A stretch of 64,000 bases of DNA from CBFIDE01 sp965661265 (GTDB lineage Bacteria; Bacteroidota; Bacteroidia; Flavobacteriales; Schleiferiaceae): NCBI GenBank assembly GCA_965661265.1, contig CBFIDE010000001.1:107778-171777 (forward strand), written 5' to 3'. Below, piece by piece: positions 62,875-64,000 of this stretch. Position 1 is the first letter of the stretch. Every line of letters starts with the position of its first letter. The translations under genes were made by a program, and so were the position numbers. The notes below the pieces were generated by a model that was given only the letters and a program-made list of their open reading frames with translations, made no database searches and was not told where the DNA came from.

Positions 62875-63528
62875 TTAATTTCTCATTCCAAAAATAGAAG
62901 AGCCAATTCTAACCATCGTACTTCCCTCTTCCATTGCTATTGCATAATCCCCGCTCATACCCATACTAAGGACATCCCAATCTAAATCATACTCAGATTT
63001 AAGCTTTGCATACAAACTATTCAACATAGAAAACTCACTTCGAACTAGAGTTTCATCAGAAGTGTTGGTTGCCATTCCCATTAATCCTTTTACCCTAATA
63101 TTCTTAAATTCTGCAAGCCCATTGGATTCAAACAATTCTACCAATTCATCCTGGCTAAACCCAAATTTTGTGTCTTCTTTTGCAATATGAACCTGAAGAA
63201 GACAATCAATTATACGATCATTCTTAAGAGCTTCCTTATTCAACTCTTTTAATCTTTTTACTTTATCCATTCCATGGACCAGACTTACGAATGGGGCCAT
63301 ATGTTTTATCTTATTCCCTTGCACATGACCTATCATATGCCATTCAATATCTTTAGGTAGTGATTCAAACTTCAGCTGCATTTCTTGAATTTTATTTTCG
63401 CCAAAAACCCTTTGTCCAGCATCATATGCCTCTTGGAGTAATTCTATTGGTTTAGTTTTAGAAACCGCAACTAATGTCACACCCTTTTTTAAGGTTGACT
63501 GAATCTTTTCTAAATTTTCTTGAATCAT
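62875..63528 (-). CDS. YggS family pyridoxal phosphate homeostasis protein
   Basis: A 217-residue PLP-binding protein (fold III, alanine-racemase N-terminal-like). VTLVAVSKTKPIELLQEAYDAGQRVFGENKIQEM (about 18-50) holds the PLP lysine (Lys24), WHMIGHVQGNKIKHM follows, and GMATNTSD and LSMGMSGDYAIAMEEGSTMVRIGSSIFG complete the family signature. It has no known catalytic reaction; mutants in other bacteria show disturbed B6 and amino acid pools. It lies 1 bp downstream of the DUF1015 gene, so they are probably cotranscribed. Confidence 0.94.
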   Translation of the reverse strand: MIQENLEKIQSTLKKGVTLVAVSKTKPIELLQEAYDAGQRVFGENKIQEMQLKFESLPKDIEWHMIGHVQGNKIKHMAPFVSLVHGMDKVKRLKELNKEALKNDRIIDCLLQVHIAKEDTKFGFSQDELVELFESNGLAEFKNIRVKGLMGMATNTSDETLVRSEFSMLNSLYAKLKSEYDLDWDVLSMGMSGDYAIAMEEGSTMVRIGSSIFGMRN

Positions 63529-63529
63529 T

Positions 63530-64000
63530 CTAGATCGGGTAAATTGTTAGACCACTTCTAAGCTTTGGCTCAATATAGGTGCTTTTAGGCGGCATTACTT
63601 TTTCTGCATCGGCCACAGCCTTAATTTGTTCTATAGTAGCAGGAAATAAAGCAAAAGCGACATCATACTTACTAGTATCAACTTTATCAGCTAAAGCTTT
63701 TAACCCCTCTGTACCGGGTAAAAATGAAACTCTAGGATCTGTTTTTAAATCCTTAATCCCTAGTATCGGATCAAGTATTTTTGAAGATAAAATCTGAGAA
63801 TCTAAATGATCAACCGGATCTCTGGGATCAAAGCTTCCTATTTTAGGCACTAATTTAAACCACTCCTGCTCTATATACATTCCTATTTCATGAATCTTTT
63901 CCGGTTTAAAATCTTCCCGGTGCTTAGGCTCAACAATAAATTGCTTTTTGATTTTATTGAGTAATTTTTCTTTATTCAATCCATTTAAGCCAGACACCAG
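63530..64000 (-). CDS. DUF1015 family protein, 3' part (partial)
   Basis: At least 155 codons of a gene that runs off the right edge. Full members of the family are, from memory, about 400 residues, so roughly the last third or more is visible. DPVDHLDSQILSSKILDPILGIKDLKTDPRVSF, ALADKVDTSKYDVAFALFPATIEQIKAVADA and the ending MPPKSTYIEPKLRSGLTIYPI match the C-terminal region of DUF1015 (sometimes annotated as a kinase-like or serine kinase-related protein). A GTG at 63995-63997 is an internal codon, not a start. The function is not established. It precedes yggS by 1 bp. Confidence 0.88.
   Translation of the reverse strand: MVSGLNGLNKEKLLNKIKKQFIVEPKHREDFKPEKIHEIGMYIEQEWFKLVPKIGSFDPRDPVDHLDSQILSSKILDPILGIKDLKTDPRVSFLPGTEGLKALADKVDTSKYDVAFALFPATIEQIKAVADAEKVMPPKSTYIEPKLRSGLTIYPI

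Overview
The window looks like a chromosomal core segment of a marine-type Bacteroidota (Flavobacteriales-like) bacterium. The evidence is gliding and type IX secretion (T9SS) genes (porQ, gldF, gldG, and proteins with T9SS C-terminal sorting domains), TonB/CarboxypepD-reg receptors, PorT-like and DUF5686 outer membrane proteins, an ssrA tag reading GENNFALAA, promoter elements of the phylum's TAnnTTTG type, almost no Shine-Dalgarno sequences, and an AT-rich base composition. No IS element, prophage, CRISPR array or tRNA is visible. Most of the window is ordinary conserved gene content.

Layout. 1-3810: end of rpoD, rpe, a two-gene aminolipid acyltransferase pair (GlsA/GlsB type) and a Lys1-like dehydrogenase. 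3811-4558: tmRNA, whose 3' end plus terminator is repeated 180 bp downstream, the classic scar of an ssrA-targeting integrative element. 4559-11156: an orphan outer membrane protein, a lipoprotein formylglycine-generating-type enzyme with both active-site cysteines, an AI-2E permease, typA and a T9SS-exported thioredoxin-like protein. 11157-20380: the heme locus, with hemH and an AraC regulator on one strand and hemA-C-D-E-F-B-L on the other; only protoporphyrinogen oxidase is missing from the route glutamyl-tRNA to heme.

20381-28268 is the most interesting accessory block: a tightly packed operon of a DUF4856 lipoprotein, an imelysin-like lipoprotein, a vitamin-K-carboxylase-like (HTTM) membrane protein and a FecA-like TonB receptor, followed by a T9SS-sorted choice-of-anchor-I protein. 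Its promoter is flanked by two copies of a 9-5-9 palindrome, and a third, weaker copy lies between araC and hemA. This suggests one metalloregulator (iron-type, inferred) acting on both heme synthesis and this uptake-like operon.

28270-43438: Rrf2 regulator, ddl-coaD, Nudix, pyrE-SRPBCC, birA, then rsfS-ftsH-LUD-cdsA-psd-ACBP (ribosome silencing, proteolysis and phosphatidylethanolamine synthesis in one run), cmk-porQ, lon, a GlmU-like protein and rpmE2. 43571-51780: surface and envelope proteins, yaaA, pruA, a phosphoesterase and dnaN. 51875-64000: DUF4340-gldG-gldF gliding genes, an ABM-domain protein and a SAM-hydrolase-type protein, phoH-purC-PorT-like, a DEDDh exonuclease with a degenerate GIY-YIG segment, DUF5686, yggS and the 3' part of a DUF1015 gene.

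Limits: all family calls are from reading the proteins by eye without searches; promoters and operators are motif matches only.
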